Of a stretch of 13,204 bases of DNA, positions 1 through 6,899 are shown piece after piece. Below the pieces are notes generated by a model. It was not told where the DNA came from. It did no database searches and saw nothing but the letters and a program-made list of their open reading frames with translations. The translations under genes and the position numbers were made by a program. Source of the stretch: Clostridia bacterium (GTDB lineage Bacteria > Bacillota > Clostridia > Oscillospirales > Butyricicoccaceae); NCBI GenBank assembly GCA_017407765.1, contig JAFQVZ010000366.1, positions 1 to 13,204 of the forward strand. The letters are read 5' to 3'. Each line of letters starts with the position of its first letter. Position 1 is the first letter of the stretch.

Positions 1-234
1 AAAATGGAGAAGAAAATAAACAGCTATTCGCAGTGCGCGTGAAGGAAAATAATTCTCTAGGTAACGCAGATAATTAGTGAATATATAAAACTTTCCAGAA
101 ACAAAAATCAAACCAAGTAGAAAAATGTGAAATCTTCCTCTCAAGCTGGAGGTAAAGCAATCGAGGGAATAATATAGTACAAAATAAAAAAATGTATTAT
201 ATAGAAAACTCAATGTATCGGCAATTTTTTTCAT
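1..234 (-). CDS. Putative membrane protein, N-terminal 78 codons (runs off left edge)
   Basis: This minus-strand frame stays open from an ATG at 234 to the window edge (78 codons). It also has no stop upstream until about 292, which is unusual in DNA this AT-rich. The translation begins MKKIADTLSFLYNTF and is strongly hydrophobic and aromatic, with likely membrane segments near residues 10-26 and 36-52 and another starting at the truncated end (ALRIAVYFLLHF). A consensus-like minus-strand promoter lies about 60 bases upstream, which supports transcription. Against it: no clear Shine-Dalgarno precedes the ATG, and a T-rich strand gives hydrophobic translations by chance. The distribution of short hydrophobic stretches recalls the membrane anchor of clostridial metallophosphoesterases, but that is only an impression. 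The family is not recognised. A competing reading is a 24-codon plus-strand tail ending with TAG at 75-77. Confidence 0.42.
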   Translation of the reverse strand, partial: MKKIADTLSFLYNTFFYFVLYYSLDCFTSSLRGRFHIFLLGLIFVSGKFYIFTNYLRYLENYFPSRALRIAVYFLLHF

Positions 235-289
235 AATATAATTATTTGAAAGACTTTGTAAAATTACTCTTAAAAGAAAATGTATTTGA

Positions 290-326
290 TATTATCATGA
301 TAATACAATGCTTAAATAAAAGTCAA
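290..326 (-). promoter_or_regulatory. Minus-strand promoter for the left-edge gene, with a palindrome over the -10
   Basis: Read on the minus strand, TTGACT (321-326 on plus) is followed after 18 bases by TATCAT (297-302), or after 15 bases by TATTAT. A perfect 16-bp palindrome, TATTATCATGATAATA at 290-305, covers the -10 and the expected start of transcription near 290. That is the normal position for a repressor operator. The resulting 5' leader would be about 56 bases. The half sites ATTATC/GATAAT resemble Fur half sites, but their order is opposite to that of the classical Fur box, so the regulator is unknown. The AT-rich setting makes false promoter matches more likely. Confidence 0.45.
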
Positions 327-393
327 TGGTTTATAATAGTTTTTCGATTTTGTTTTATTAATGATAAAAATGCTAAAAGTGAAACAGCATGTT

Positions 394-422
394 AAAAAGC
401 CGCCCAAAACGGGCGGCTTTTT
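394..422 (-). terminator. Intrinsic terminator of the malic enzyme gene (bidirectional form)
   Basis: A 12-bp perfect stem, AAAAAGCCGCCC pairing with GGGCGGCTTTTT around a 5-base loop, lies 13 bases past the malic enzyme stop codon. On the minus strand the GC-rich stem is followed by a T run. The A-run/T-run symmetry would let it work in both directions. Confidence 0.9.
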
Positions 423-435
423 GGTGTTTTATAGA

Positions 436-1608
436 TCAGATGCGTGCTACGCCACTTTCAATAGCGGCCTTGCGAACAGCCTCGGCAACCTTAGCATGTG
501 CTTCGCGGTTGAAAGAAGGAGGCATGATATAGTCGGGGCAGAGCTGCTCGTCGGTGACGAGGTCGGCAATAGCCTGAGCTGCGGCCATCTTCATCTCTTC
601 GTTGATGTCGGATGCGCGTACATCAAGAGCGCCGCGGAAAATGCCGGGGAATGCCAGAACATTGTTGATCTGGTTGGGATAGTCGCTGCGGCCTGTGCCG
701 ATAACATAGGCGCCGCCCTTCTTTGCCTCTTCGGGCAGGATCTCGGGAACGGGGTTTGCCATTGCAAATACAGCGGCCTTGGGAGCCATCTTGGCGATAT
801 CTTCGGCTGTCAGAACATTGGGGCCCGAAACACCGATCATAACATCGGCGCCTACCAGAGCTTCCTTCAGGCTGCAGTTGAGCTTGTTCTTGTTGGTCAT
901 GGAAGCTACCAGAGCCTGCTCGGAGTTCATATTGGGGTTGCCTTCATAAAGGGTGCCCTTTCTCGAGCAGAGGATAACATCGCCGGCCTTCATTGCAACG
1001 AGCAGCTTGGCGATGGCCAGAGCAGCTGCACCTGCGCCGGAGATGACAATCTTGAGATCTTCCAGCTTCTTGCCCGTCAGCTTGCAGGTGTTGATAAGAG
1101 CTGCCGATGTAACAACGGCAGTGCCGTGCTGGTCATCGTGGAAAACGGGGCAGTCGCACTTGGCCTTGAGCTGGCGCTCGATCTCGATGCAGCGGGGAGC
1201 TGCGATGTCCTCGAGGTTGATGCCGCCAAAGGAGCCTGCAATCAGCTCGACTGTGCGGACGATCTCATCGACATCCTTGGAACGGACGCAGATGGGAATA
1301 GCATCGATGTTGCCGAATGCTTTGAACAGAGCGCACTTTCCCTCCATTACGGGCATGCCGGCTTCGGGGCCGATATCGCCGAGGCCGAGAACAGCTGTGC
1401 CGTCGGTGATGACCGCAACCGTGTTGCCGCGTCCTGTGTAGGTGTACTGAAGATCCTTATTTTCCTTGATCTTAAGGCAGGGCTCTGCAACGCCGGGTGT
1501 ATAGGCGATGGTCAGGTCCTCAGCCGACTCGATGGGGCACTTTGTTGTGACTTCGAGCTTGCCTCTCCATTCCTCGTGAGCCTTAAGAGCTCTTTCTTTG
1601 ATGTCCAT
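436..1608 (-). CDS. NAD(P)-dependent malic enzyme (oxaloacetate-decarboxylating malate dehydrogenase)
   Basis: The 390-residue protein catalyses oxidative decarboxylation of malate to pyruvate and CO2 with reduction of NAD(P), linking C4 acids to the pyruvate pool in the cytoplasm. The length fits the short bacterial malic enzymes, which lack the phosphotransacetylase extension. The N-terminal malic domain carries YTPGVAEPC (catalytic Tyr36) and the block TDGTAVLGLGDIGPEAGMP followed by MEGKCALFK (probable catalytic Lys91). The metal-binding region includes NLEDIAAP and DDQHGTA. The C-terminal NAD-binding domain has the glycine-rich VISGAGAAALAIAKLL. The start ATG is preceded by GGAGG at good spacing. 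The gene stands alone between its own promoter and terminator and is divergent from asparaginase. Cofactor preference (NAD or NADP) cannot be read confidently from the sequence. Confidence 0.96.
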   Translation of the reverse strand: MDIKERALKAHEEWRGKLEVTTKCPIESAEDLTIAYTPGVAEPCLKIKENKDLQYTYTGRGNTVAVITDGTAVLGLGDIGPEAGMPVMEGKCALFKAFGNIDAIPICVRSKDVDEIVRTVELIAGSFGGINLEDIAAPRCIEIERQLKAKCDCPVFHDDQHGTAVVTSAALINTCKLTGKKLEDLKIVISGAGAAALAIAKLLVAMKAGDVILCSRKGTLYEGNPNMNSEQALVASMTNKNKLNCSLKEALVGADVMIGVSGPNVLTAEDIAKMAPKAAVFAMANPVPEILPEEAKKGGAYVIGTGRSDYPNQINNVLAFPGIFRGALDVRASDINEEMKMAAAQAIADLVTDEQLCPDYIMPPSFNREAHAKVAEAVRKAAIESGVARI

Positions 1609-1647
1609 GATTTATTACCTCCGTAAGAGTTATGGTTTTATGTTTTT

Positions 1648-1677
1648 ATTATACCGCCCCAGCTTGCACCGGGTCAA
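1648..1677 (-). promoter_or_regulatory. Sigma-A promoter of the malic enzyme gene
   Basis: On the minus strand, TTGACC (1672-1677 on plus) and a perfect TATAAT (1648-1653) are separated by 18 bases. Transcription would start near 1641, about 33 bases before the ATG at 1608. The -35 lies only about 19 bases from the divergent asparaginase -35. Confidence 0.8.
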
Positions 1678-1696
1678 CAATAAAAGGGAATACTGC

Positions 1697-1725
1697 TTGA
1701 GAAATCAACGCTGTTATGGTATATT
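1697..1725 (+). promoter_or_regulatory. Sigma-A promoter of the asparaginase gene
   Basis: TTGAGA (1697-1702), a 17-base spacer and TATATT (1720-1725) give a start near 1732 and a leader of about 30 bases. It is back to back with the malic enzyme promoter. No palindrome that would suggest shared control is visible between the two -35 boxes. Confidence 0.72.
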
Positions 1726-1761
1726 TCAGATAGAGAATACACAAGGAGAGTGTAACTGAGT

Positions 1762-2754
1762 ATGAAAAAGATCCTGATGCTTACCACCGGCGGCACCATC
1801 GCCTCGGCACCCACTGAGGACGGCCTTGCCCCTCAGGGAAGCAATGAAATATTGTCGCATCTGGGCCTCGCGCCCATGGATTTCGAGCTTGAGGTAAGGG
1901 AAGTCCTGACCCTCGACAGCTCCAATATCCAGCCCGAAGAATGGAAGATCATCGCCAATGCCATCTATGAAGGCTTTGAAGGCTTCGACGGCATCGTCGT
2001 TACCCACGGCACCGACACCATGGCTTACACAGCGTCCATGATGACCTTTATGGTGCAGAATCCTCCCATTCCCGTTGTATTTACCGGCTCGCAGGTGCCC
2101 ATCTCGGTTCCTCTGACCGACGGTGTATTTAATCTTATCTCGGCATTCACCATGGCCATGAGCGGCAGAAGGGGCATCTTTGTGGCCTTCGACCGCAAGA
2201 TCATGCTGGGCTGCCGCGCCGTTAAGGTCCGCACCAGCGGCTTTAATGCCTTCGAGAGTGTAAATTATCCTCCCGTGGGCACAATAAACTCGTCGGGCCT
2301 TGTTATTCACGAAGAATATCTGCCCGACTGCTCGGGCGAACCCACACTCAACACAAATCTTGAGACCGAGGTCTTTCTGCTCAAGCTTACCCCCGGCACC
2401 AACCCCCGCATCATCGATATGCTTATCGACAGCGGAGCCAAGGGCATCATCATCGAGGCCTTCGGTGCAGGCGGACTGCAGTTTATCCGCCGCGACTTCA
2501 CCTCACGACTGCAGTATGCAGCTGAGAAGGGCGTGCCGGTTGTAGTATGCTCGCAGTGCCTCTACGAGCGCTCTGACTTTTCGGTTTACGAAGTAGGCCA
2601 GAAGGCGCTGGGAAGCGGCGTTATCCAGGGTTACGATATGACTTCGGAGGCTGCCGTCACCAAGCTCATGTGGGCGCTTGCGAACACCGAGGGCCGTGAG
2701 GGCGTAAGAGAGCTGTTCGCAAAGAACCTGGCAGGCGAGATAGAGATAAAGTAA
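1762..2754 (+). CDS. ansA: L-asparaginase, type I (cytoplasmic)
   Basis: The enzyme hydrolyses asparagine to aspartate and ammonia. The 330-residue protein has the two asparaginase active-site signatures. The first is TTGGTIAS at residues 8-15, with Thr12 at the nucleophile position. The second is THGTDTMAYTASMM from residue 81, with the Thr84-Asp85 pair. There is no signal peptide, and the protein starts MKKILMLTTGG, so it should be the intracellular AnsA-type enzyme used for asparagine catabolism rather than the secreted high-affinity type II form. The assigned ATG has an AAGGAG about 13 bases upstream, a slightly long spacing. The upstream in-frame GTG runs straight into a stop, so no earlier start is possible. 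No clear terminator is visible in the 89 bases before the rpsO promoter. Confidence 0.95.
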   Translation: MKKILMLTTGGTIASAPTEDGLAPQGSNEILSHLGLAPMDFELEVREVLTLDSSNIQPEEWKIIANAIYEGFEGFDGIVVTHGTDTMAYTASMMTFMVQNPPIPVVFTGSQVPISVPLTDGVFNLISAFTMAMSGRRGIFVAFDRKIMLGCRAVKVRTSGFNAFESVNYPPVGTINSSGLVIHEEYLPDCSGEPTLNTNLETEVFLLKLTPGTNPRIIDMLIDSGAKGIIIEAFGAGGLQFIRRDFTSRLQYAAEKGVPVVVCSQCLYERSDFSVYEVGQKALGSGVIQGYDMTSEAAVTKLMWALANTEGREGVRELFAKNLAGEIEIK

Positions 2755-2843
2755 AGCGCCAAGAAAGCCTTGGATACGGGGTGTTTGCCAAACCTCTGCG
2801 GCTCCAACGGCTCTTTTTCGGCATTTTACACATCTTAAAATCG

Positions 2844-2872
2844 TTGACACAACACCCTGCTTATGATATTCT
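2844..2872 (+). promoter_or_regulatory. Sigma-A promoter of the rpsO-pnp operon
   Basis: A perfect -35 TTGACA (2844-2849), a 17-base spacer and TATTCT (2867-2872) predict a start near 2879 and a leader of about 110 bases before rpsO. The strong -35 suits a ribosomal protein gene. Confidence 0.82.
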
Positions 2873-2879
2873 ATATCAG

Positions 2880-2988
2880 GTGCCCCTGTGCTTAGTCCAT
2901 GGGATATTTACCGCGTTTGACCGCGGCATTTACCTTGCCCTCGACTCAGCCAAGCGGGTATATAAATAATATTTGGAGGTAAACTACC
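2880..2988 (+). promoter_or_regulatory. rpsO leader with possible Shine-Dalgarno pairing (candidate S15 autoregulatory element)
   Basis: The leader contains two TTTACC copies (2907-2912 and 2929-2934) on either side of a small hairpin, CCGCG (2911-2915) with CGCGG (2922-2926). The second copy, TTTACCT (2929-2935), is perfectly complementary to AGGTAAA (2977-2983), which overlaps the Shine-Dalgarno GGAGGT (2975-2980). A competing stem pairs TACC-TTG (2931-2937) with CAA and GGTA (2951-2953, 2957-2960). Ribosomal protein S15 is known to repress its own translation through leader RNA structures that differ between bacterial groups. The pairing is seen in the sequence; the regulatory role is inference. 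Confidence 0.45.
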
Positions 2989-3255
2989 ATGATTCTTAAG
3001 GAAAAGAAGACAGAAGTAATCGCTAACACACGTATGCACGAGACAGACACAGGTTCTCCTGAGGTCCAGATCGCTATCCTGACAGCTCGCATCAACGAGC
3101 TCAACGAGCACCTCAAGGTCCACAAGAAGGACAACCACTCCAGAAGAGGCCTTCTGAAGATGGTCGGTAAGCGCCGCAAGCTGCTCGTATATCTGCAGAA
3201 CAACGACATCGAGCGTTACCGCGCTATCGTTGCTAAGCTCGGCCTGCGTAAGTAA
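2989..3255 (+). CDS. rpsO: 30S ribosomal protein S15
   Basis: S15 is a primary binding protein of the 16S rRNA central domain, needed for platform assembly of the small subunit. The 88-residue length is typical of the family. Characteristic stretches are [22 protein letters not shown] and [26 protein letters not shown], followed by [12 protein letters not shown] at the C-terminus. The Shine-Dalgarno GGAGGT lies nine bases before the ATG. It is followed by pnp, the usual bacterial order. Threonine codons are nearly all ACA, as in pnp and unlike several neighbouring genes, which fits a highly expressed codon choice. Confidence 0.99.
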   Translation: MILKEKKTEVIANTRMHETDTGSPEVQIAILTARINELNEHLKVHKKDNHSRRGLLKMVGKRRKLLVYLQNNDIERYRAIVAKLGLRK

Positions 3256-3268
3256 TTTATGTGATTTC

Positions 3269-3296
3269 GAGGGGATAGCGCAGTCGCTGTCCCCTC
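3269..3296 (+). terminator. Stem-loop after rpsO (attenuator or processing site)
   Basis: GAGGGGA pairs with TCCCCTC, then one T-G pair, then AGCG with CGCT around a CAGT tetraloop, giving a 12-bp stem just after the rpsO stop. The downstream stretch is AAAGTTTATTTAT rather than a clean T run, so it may be a weak terminator, a 3'-end stabiliser or an RNase cleavage site that sets the rpsO to pnp ratio. Confidence 0.6.
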
Positions 3297-3338
3297 AAAG
3301 TTTATTTATCAGTAAGGCAGCACGTAAACACATTAACG

Positions 3339-3437
3339 GGACTTGTGCTTTAGCAGTTGAACGGTATAAGGAAAAGGCTCCTTGTTCTGTTCAAATGCTA
3401 AGGACAAGTCCACAGAAAAACACACAGAAAGGTGGAC
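3339..3437 (+). promoter_or_regulatory. Structured pnp leader with two mutually exclusive hairpins
   Basis: A long imperfect stem runs from GGACTTGT (3339-3346) pairing with ACAAGTCC (3404-3411). It continues with TAGCA/TGCTA (3351-3355 with 3396-3400), TTGAAC/GTTCAA (3357-3362 with 3389-3394) and an apical AAGGA/TCCTT (3368-3372 with 3379-3383). A second hairpin pairs GTCCAC (3408-3413) with GTGGAC (3432-3437). It would cover the pnp Shine-Dalgarno AAAGGTGG (3428-3435). The two share bases 3408-3411 and cannot form fully together. In E. coli, PNPase represses its own mRNA after RNase III cuts a leader stem-loop; a comparable mechanism here is inference. Confidence 0.6.
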
Positions 3438-3445
3438 AAAACTCA

Positions 3446-5569
3446 ATGGTAACACATGCTACATTCCCCAAGCACAGAGTTTTTGAGACAACTCTTGCAG
3501 GCAGACCTCTTAAGGTCGAGATCGGCAAGGTAGCCGGCCTCGCCAATGGCGCAGCCCTCGTTTACTTTGGCGACACAACAGTCCTCTGCACAGCTACAAT
3601 GGCTAAAGCTCCCAGAGACGGCATCGATTTCTTCCCTCTGGGCGTTGACTATGAAGAGCGTCTTTACGCTGTAGGCCGCATCCCTGGCTCCTTCATGCGC
3701 CGCGAAGGCCGCGCAAGCGAGAAGGCTACTCTGGTATCCCGTATGATCGACCGCCAGATCAGACCCTTCTTCCCCTCCGACATGAGAAACGACGTCACAA
3801 TCATGTGCACAGTTCTCTCGGTCAACCATGATCACTCTCCCGAAGTTGCCGCTATGATCGGCACATCGGTCGCACTCTCCATCTCCGATATTCCCTGGAA
3901 CGGCCCCATCTGCGGCCTCCAGATGGGCTATGCTGACGGCGAGTATATCGTATGCCCCAACAGCGAGCAGCGCGCAAAGAGCATCCTGACTCTGACAGTA
4001 GCAGGCAGCGCCGAGAAGGTCGTTATGATCGAAGCCGGTGCCGACCAGTTCCCCGACGACATGATGCTGACAGCTATTGCAAAGGGCCACGAAGAGATCA
4101 AGCGCCTCATCGCATTTGTTTCCGAGATCCAGAGCGAGTGCGGCCTTGAGAAGGCAACATATCCCTCGATGCAGCTCCCCGAGGAGAAGTTCGAGGCAGT
4201 CAAGGGCTATGCCATGATGAGAGTCAAGGAAGCTGTTGACACAGACGACAAGACAGTCCGCGATGCTCGCATCTCCGAGATCCAGGCTGACGTTATGGAG
4301 CACTTTGCAGAAGAGTATCCCGATTCCGAGGCTCTGCTGGCTGAGTGCATGTACAAGCTGCAGAAGTATGTCGTTCGCCGCCTGATCCTCGACGAGGGCA
4401 AGCGCGTTGACGGCAGAGATCTGGTTTCGGTACGTCCTCTGGCTGCCGAAGTTGGCGTAATTCCCCGCGTTCACGGTTCCGGCCTGTTCACAAGAGGCCA
4501 GACACAGGTCCTCTCGATCGCTACACTGGGCACACTGCGTGATGCTCAGGAGCTCGACACAACATTCGAAGAGACCGAGAAGAGATATATGCACCACTAC
4601 AACTTCCCCGGCTACTCGGTCGGCGAAGCTAAGCCCGTACGCAGTCCCGGCCGCCGCGAGATCGGCCACGGCGCACTGGCTGAGAAGTCCCTCATCCCCG
4701 TTCTGCCTTCGGTAGAAGAGTTCCCCTATGCTATCCGCGTAGTATCTGAGGTCGTTTCTTCCAACGGTTCCACATCTCAGGGCTCTGTCTGCGGCTCTAC
4801 ACTGGCTCTGATGGACGCAGGTGTTCCCATCAAGGCTCCCGTAGCCGGCATCTCCTGCGGCCTCGTAACAGAGGGCGACCGCCACATCACCTTCACCGAT
4901 ATCCAGGGCATCGAAGACTTCTTCGGCGACATGGACTTCAAGGTAGCCGGTACACATAAGGGTATCACATCCATCCAGGTCGACATCAAGAACGACGGCC
5001 TGACACTGCAGATCATTGCTGAGGCATTTGAGAAGACACGCAACGCTCGTATCGAGATCCTCGACGAGATCATGCTCAAGGCTATCGCTGCTCCCAGAGA
5101 GGAACTCAGCGAGTTCGCTCCCAAGATGATCCGCATGAACATCGATCCCGAGAAGATCCGCGAAGTCATCGGTAAGGGCGGCGCTGTTATCCAGAAGATC
5201 ACAGCCGAGACCAACACCAAGATCGACATCGAGGACGACGGCAGCGTCTGCATCGCAGCTATCAATTCGGCTGACGGCCAGCGCGCAAAGAAGATGATCG
5301 AGGCTATTGCCAAGGATCCCGAGATCGGCGATATGTTCCACGGCAAGGTAACACGCATCATGACATTTGGCGCATTTGTCGAGTTCGCACCCGGCAAGGA
5401 AGGCCTGATCCACATCTCCAAGCTGGAGGATCGCCGTGTTGCTAAGGTCGAGGACGTTCTGAACGTCGGCGACGAGACATGGGTAAAGGTCATCGAGATC
5501 GATGATAAGGGCAGAATCAACCTCTCCCGTAAGGACGCTCTGAAGGAGCTTGCCGAGAAGGGCGAATAA
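3446..5569 (+). CDS. pnp: Polynucleotide phosphorylase (polyribonucleotide nucleotidyltransferase)
   Basis: PNPase degrades RNA 3' to 5' by phosphorolysis and takes part in mRNA decay and RNA quality control. The 707-residue protein shows the full family architecture. RNase PH domain 1 includes GSFMRREGRASEK and SRMIDRQIRPFFP. A helical linker domain follows. RNase PH domain 2 contains SPGRREIGHGALAEKSL and the catalytic GDMDFKVAG with Asp495 and Asp497. The KH domain starts near residue 560, with the GKGG loop at 576-579. A C-terminal S1 domain contains FHGKVTRIMTFGAFVEF and GKEGLIHISKL. The start at 3446 is chosen because AAAGGTGG precedes it and the protein then begins like known PNPases. 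The same frame is open further upstream, through the structured leader, without a ribosome binding site. The gene is co-transcribed with rpsO and closed by a strong terminator at 5595. Confidence 0.98.
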   Translation: MVTHATFPKHRVFETTLAGRPLKVEIGKVAGLANGAALVYFGDTTVLCTATMAKAPRDGIDFFPLGVDYEERLYAVGRIPGSFMRREGRASEKATLVSRMIDRQIRPFFPSDMRNDVTIMCTVLSVNHDHSPEVAAMIGTSVALSISDIPWNGPICGLQMGYADGEYIVCPNSEQRAKSILTLTVAGSAEKVVMIEAGADQFPDDMMLTAIAKGHEEIKRLIAFVSEIQSECGLEKATYPSMQLPEEKFEAVKGYAMMRVKEAVDTDDKTVRDARISEIQADVMEHFAEEYPDSEALLAECMYKLQKYVVRRLILDEGKRVDGRDLVSVRPLAAEVGVIPRVHGSGLFTRGQTQVLSIATLGTLRDAQELDTTFEETEKRYMHHYNFPGYSVGEAKPVRSPGRREIGHGALAEKSLIPVLPSVEEFPYAIRVVSEVVSSNGSTSQGSVCGSTLALMDAGVPIKAPVAGISCGLVTEGDRHITFTDIQGIEDFFGDMDFKVAGTHKGITSIQVDIKNDGLTLQIIAEAFEKTRNARIEILDEIMLKAIAAPREELSEFAPKMIRMNIDPEKIREVIGKGGAVIQKITAETNTKIDIEDDGSVCIAAINSADGQRAKKMIEAIAKDPEIGDMFHGKVTRIMTFGAFVEFAPGKEGLIHISKLEDRRVAKVEDVLNVGDETWVKVIEIDDKGRINLSRKDALKELAEKGE

Positions 5570-5594
5570 TTCCCTGATATAAAGCAAAAACTTA

Positions 5595-5620
5595 GGGCGG
5601 GCATTATGCCCGCCCTTTTT
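5595..5620 (+). terminator. Strong intrinsic terminator after pnp
   Basis: GGGCGGGCAT (5595-5604) and ATGCCCGCCC (5606-5615) are perfectly complementary and followed by five T. It sits 25 bases after the pnp stop and only 25 bases before the start of the peptidase gene, leaving no room for a full promoter in between. Confidence 0.93.
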
Positions 5621-5644
5621 ACTACCCCGAGAAAGGACAGACCT

Positions 5645-6898
5645 ATGGTAGAAAAAATCACGCTGGATAACGGCTTAAGAATAGTACACGAAAGGCTTAG
5701 TCACCTGCGCTCCTGCGCCCTCGGCATCTGGGTCGAGAGCGGTTCGCGCCACGAACCCGAGGAGCTCTGCGGAATCTCCCATTTCATCGAGCATATGCTC
5801 TTTAAGGGCACCGAGAACCGCTCGGCCGCTCAGCTGGCCGCCGATTTCGATGCAGTGGGCGGCAACGTGAATGCCTTCACCACAAAAGAACACACCTGTT
5901 ATTACTGCCGCACGCTGGGTGAATATCTGCCCCGTGCAGCCGAGCTGCTCTGTGATATGTATTTCAATTCCTCCTTCGACGAGGCTGCTGTCGAGCTGGA
6001 GCGAGGCGTTATCCTCGAAGAAATAGATATGTATGAAGACACTCCCGATGACCTTGTCAATGAGGAGATGTTCTCGGCGATCTATGACGGCTATAAGCTG
6101 GGCAGGCCCATCCTCGGTTTTGAAGAGACCCTTGAGAAGATGACCGGCGAGACCCTGAAGCATTATGTCAGCGAGAATTACACCCCCAGAAACACAGTCA
6201 TCTCCCTTGTGGGCAGCTATACAGATGAAGATCTGGCCTCTCTTGCCGAAGTGTTCGGCAGGATGGAGGACAAGCCTGCTCCCGTTATCGAAGAGAGCCA
6301 CTACAAGCCGGCCTTTACCCTTAAAAAGAAGGATATTGAGCAGAATCATCTCATGCTGGCCTTCAAAGGCCTGCCCATCGGACATGAGGACCGCTACAGC
6401 ATGCAGGTGCTCAATGCTATTTTAGGCAGCGGAATGTCGTCGCGCCTCTTCCAGCGCGTCCGCGAGCAGAACGGCCTTTGTTATACCATCTACAGCTTTT
6501 CTACCGCCTATATCGGCACCGGAGCCTGCGGAATATATGTCGCCCTTGGCCGCGACACCGAGCTTAAGGCCCTCAGGCTCATCCGCGAGGTCGTTGACGA
6601 GATACTGCGCGACGGAGTTACAGAGAGCGAGCTGGAGCGCACCAAGACACAGCTCAAGTCGAGCATTCTGATGAGCCTCGAAAGCACCACCTCCCGCATG
6701 AGCACCATGGCGAGAAACGAGATGGTCTATGGCCGCCCGATCACCGAAGAAGAGATCGCAAATGGATTTGATGCCGTTACCCTTGAGAGCGTTCACAACG
6801 TGGCAAAATGCATTTTCGACTGGGCCGGTGCCTCTTTCTCGGCAGTGGGCAAAGTCAGAGAAGAAAGTGAATACAAAGAGGCTCTTGGTCTCAGATAA
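5645..6898 (+). CDS. M16 family zinc metallopeptidase (pitrilysin/MPP-type; MlpA-like)
   Basis: The 417-residue cytoplasmic protein belongs to the insulinase/processing-peptidase family. It has the inverted zinc motif HFIEH at residues 46-50 (His46, Glu49, His50) and the third ligand in GVILEEI (Glu126), 76 residues after His50, as expected. The first M16 half therefore holds an intact active site. The C-terminal half contains GLPIGHEDRYSMQVLNAILGSGMSSRLFQRVREQ with the typical SSRLFQ-x-(V/L)RE element. The start at 5645 follows AAAGGA at suitable spacing; an ATG at 5606 in the same frame lies inside the pnp terminator hairpin and is rejected. An M16 gene downstream of rpsO-pnp matches the B. 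subtilis order that includes mlpA (ymxG). Substrates are unknown. Expression probably relies on read-through of the pnp terminator or an internal promoter. Confidence 0.94.
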   Translation: MVEKITLDNGLRIVHERLSHLRSCALGIWVESGSRHEPEELCGISHFIEHMLFKGTENRSAAQLAADFDAVGGNVNAFTTKEHTCYYCRTLGEYLPRAAELLCDMYFNSSFDEAAVELERGVILEEIDMYEDTPDDLVNEEMFSAIYDGYKLGRPILGFEETLEKMTGETLKHYVSENYTPRNTVISLVGSYTDEDLASLAEVFGRMEDKPAPVIEESHYKPAFTLKKKDIEQNHLMLAFKGLPIGHEDRYSMQVLNAILGSGMSSRLFQRVREQNGLCYTIYSFSTAYIGTGACGIYVALGRDTELKALRLIREVVDEILRDGVTESELERTKTQLKSSILMSLESTTSRMSTMARNEMVYGRPITEEEIANGFDAVTLESVHNVAKCIFDWAGASFSAVGKVREESEYKEALGLR

Positions 6899-6899
6899 C

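Noticed and set aside
47..58. 12-base repeat AAATAATTCTCT shared with 12717-12728
   Set aside because: Several 12-base coincidences are expected by chance in a window of this length, more so in AT-rich DNA; no flanking structure suggests an element.
3..77. Plus-strand open tail of 24 codons ending at TAG, possible 3' end of a gene to the left
   Set aside because: It conflicts with the longer minus-strand frame that has a promoter; 24 codons are too few to call. It remains the main alternative for the left edge.
290..305. Palindrome as a Fur box
   Set aside because: The GATAAT/ATTATC half sites are in the opposite order to the classical Fur box, so Fur control is not claimed.
361..1626. Long plus-strand open frame antisense to the malic enzyme gene
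   Set aside because: It runs through the terminator hairpin, lacks a ribosome binding site and has no protein-like motifs; the minus-strand frame encodes a full malic enzyme.
2755..2843. Terminator for the asparaginase gene
   Set aside because: Only a short CCAAG/CTTGG stem without a following T run and no better hairpin could be found by eye.
3230..3445. Upstream extension of the pnp frame to 3230
   Set aside because: It overlaps the end of rpsO and crosses both leader hairpins without a ribosome binding site; the 3446 start matches the family.
3443..5587. Very long minus-strand open frame opposite pnp
   Set aside because: It is a by-product of the codon bias of pnp (Cys/Leu/Asp-rich translation, no domain); pnp itself is complete and conserved.
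5606..5644. ATG at 5606 as start of the M16 peptidase
   Set aside because: It lies in the 3' arm of the pnp terminator and has no ribosome binding site; the ATG at 5645 has one and gives the normal family N-terminus.
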